Below are positions 62,783-64,000 of a stretch of 64,000 bases of DNA, one piece after another. Each line of letters begins with the position of its first letter. Within the stretch, counting starts at the first letter, position 1. A program made the translations under genes and the position numbers. The stretch lies in NCBI RefSeq assembly GCF_008801815.1, contig NZ_VZOX01000003.1; one strand, written 5' to 3'. Origin of the DNA: Edwardsiella anguillarum. Lineage in GTDB: Bacteria > Pseudomonadota > Gammaproteobacteria > Enterobacterales > Enterobacteriaceae. Below the pieces are notes generated by a model. The model was not told the origin of the DNA. It searched no databases and saw only the letters and a list, made by a program, of their open reading frames with translations.

Positions 62783-63896
62783 GCTCAATCAGAATAATGT
62801 TCATAGAGTTTGTTTTGTTATCACAGGACTTGGTATGGGAGGGGCTGAAAAACAAGTTTGTGATTTGGCTGATAAACTCTCTTTGCGTGGAGTAAATGTT
62901 ATTGTTATTAGTCTTGCCGATGGAGTGGTGGTGCAACCTTTATTGAAAGATGTAAAAGTCTATTCAATAAACATGAAAAAGAATATCTTTGGTTTTATTC
63001 GTGCGCTATGGCGTGTCAGGAGGATAATTAAAGGATTTAATCCTCAGGTCGTTCATAGTCATATGTATCATGCCAATTTATTCTCTCGTTTTCTTCGTGT
63101 GCTAGATCCATCCTTTAAATTGATTTGTACCGCTCATAATACCAATGAGGGGGGGCGCTGGCGAATGTTATCCTATCGTTTAACGGATTGGCTTGCTTCA
63201 ATATCCACTAATGTTAGCCAAGAGGCTGTAACATCTTTTGAGCAGGCGAATGCGGTAAAAAAAGGGAGGATGATACTTATGTATAATGGGGTTAATACTG
63301 ATAAATATAAATATTCAGCGAATGAAAGAGTAAATAAAAGACGTGAGTTGTCTCTGTCTAATGACGACGTATTAATACTTGCCGTGGGCCGGTTGACTGA
63401 AGCTAAAAATTATAAAAATTTGCTGTCGGCTTTTTCAAAAATTAAATGTGAAGGCCGTTCCTTAGTGTTAGCTATTGCAGGTATTGGGGAGGATAAGGCG
63501 TCATTAGCGCAGTTAGCCATCGACTTAGGCATTGAGAGTAGCGTCCGTTGGCTCGGATTAAGATATGATGTGGCAGAGTTGATGTCTGCAATGGACATAT
63601 ATGTAATGTCGTCTTCATGGGAGGGGATGCCTTTAGTTTTGTGTGAAGCGATGAGTTGTGGTGGTGTAGTGGTCTCTACGGATTGTGGTGGGACAAAAGA
63701 AATTGTTGGTGATGCTGGGTTTCTTGTTCCAAAAGCTGATTCTATGCTTTTAGCTAGCGCATTAAAATCAGCAATAGATCTGACGCCAGAGCAGAGAGAA
63801 ATAATTTCAGATAAGGCCAGAGATCGTATTTTAACACGGTATTCATTATGTGCAGTGTCCGATGAGTGGATGCAGTTATATAATAAGGTAGTATGA
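62775..63896 (+). CDS. GT4-family glycosyltransferase
   Basis: The 373-residue product begins with CFVITGLGMGGAEKQVCDLAD, a common GT4 N-terminus. It continues VVHSHMYHANLFSR, CTAHNTNEGG, MYNGVNTDKYKY, then LAVGRLTEAKNYKNLLSAF and the EX7E motif in SSWEGMPLVLCEAMSCGGVVV. It overlaps the preceding gene by 8 bp. It probably extends the O-unit. The recipient sugar and linkage cannot be read from sequence alone. Confidence 0.87.
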   Translation: MIELNQNNVHRVCFVITGLGMGGAEKQVCDLADKLSLRGVNVIVISLADGVVVQPLLKDVKVYSINMKKNIFGFIRALWRVRRIIKGFNPQVVHSHMYHANLFSRFLRVLDPSFKLICTAHNTNEGGRWRMLSYRLTDWLASISTNVSQEAVTSFEQANAVKKGRMILMYNGVNTDKYKYSANERVNKRRELSLSNDDVLILAVGRLTEAKNYKNLLSAFSKIKCEGRSLVLAIAGIGEDKASLAQLAIDLGIESSVRWLGLRYDVAELMSAMDIYVMSSSWEGMPLVLCEAMSCGGVVVSTDCGGTKEIVGDAGFLVPKADSMLLASALKSAIDLTPEQREIISDKARDRILTRYSLCAVSDEWMQLYNKVV

Positions 63897-63940
63897 TTGC
63901 ATTCATAATGTTATGTTGTTTTGATTTGGTGACCTATTTG

Positions 63941-64000
63941 TGAATATACTGTTAATAACAAACACTGCCGCATCTATATTTAACTTTAGGCTGAGGTTGA
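63941..64000 (+). CDS. GT4-like glycosyltransferase, 5' end only
   Basis: A GTG start at 63941 opens a frame reading MNILLITNTAASIFNFRLRL to the window edge. The ITNT...IFNFR pattern is usual at the N-terminus of GT4 enzymes of O-antigen loci. It follows the previous gene by 44 bp. Only 20 residues are visible. Confidence 0.55.

Overview
The window is chromosomal DNA of an enteric gammaproteobacterium. Gene content and order (nupC-mntH, opgGH, moeAB, folE-yeiB, sanA/maeA/cdd/yohJK, sbcB-yeeA-dinG, nfo-yeiH-yeiE-lysP, metG-mrp-udk-dcd-asmA) are enterobacterial. Several E. coli blocks are joined in an order unlike E. coli, and core genes are GC-rich. A member of the Edwardsiella/Hafniaceae group is my best inference; no sequence comparison was possible.

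Layout. Positions 1-2900 are the right end of a Mu-like tail module: gp46-like fragment, gp47-like baseplate J, gp48/YmfQ-like, tail fibre and fibre-assembly genes. Next come four identical tRNA-Ala(GGC) genes (3477-3928) with promoter and terminator, then a heptanucleotide tandem repeat of about 16 copies. From 4.2 to 14.4 kb are core genes: nupC, mntH, a YpeC-like gene, glk, msyB, a DsrE-like gene and the glucan operon opgGH. An AT-rich scar (14.5-16.2 kb) holds a frameshifted GT9 glycosyltransferase and a truncated LacI-type regulator. A second broken gene follows at 16.4-17.1 kb, then moeA-moeB, folE, yeiB, a YfgF-like EAL protein, sanA, maeA, cdd, yohJK, a RarD-type transporter and sbcB.

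An AT-rich islet (32.1-34.8 kb) carries an integral-membrane acyltransferase. After yeeA, the helicase gene dinG runs without a stop codon into an FepE-type Wzz O-antigen chain-length regulator, giving one 1133-codon frame. A lone AT-rich GT2 glycosyltransferase follows. Then come nfo, yeiH, a small membrane protein, a universal stress protein, yeiE, lysP, metG, mrp, udk, an EamA transporter, dcd, asmA and dcuC.

From 57.2 kb to the end lies an AT-rich O-antigen locus behind a JUMPstart/ops element: wzx flippase, GT2, wzy polymerase, GT2, two GT4 genes and the start of a third GT4, mostly overlapping by a few bases as one RfaH-type operon. The Wzz at 38-39 kb, the GT2 at 39.6 kb and the acyltransferase at 33 kb are plausible distant partners of this pathway (chain length, linkage, acylation). 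Nutrient genes carry recognisable control sites: CRP at cdd and yohJ, Fur at mntH, FNR at dcuC.
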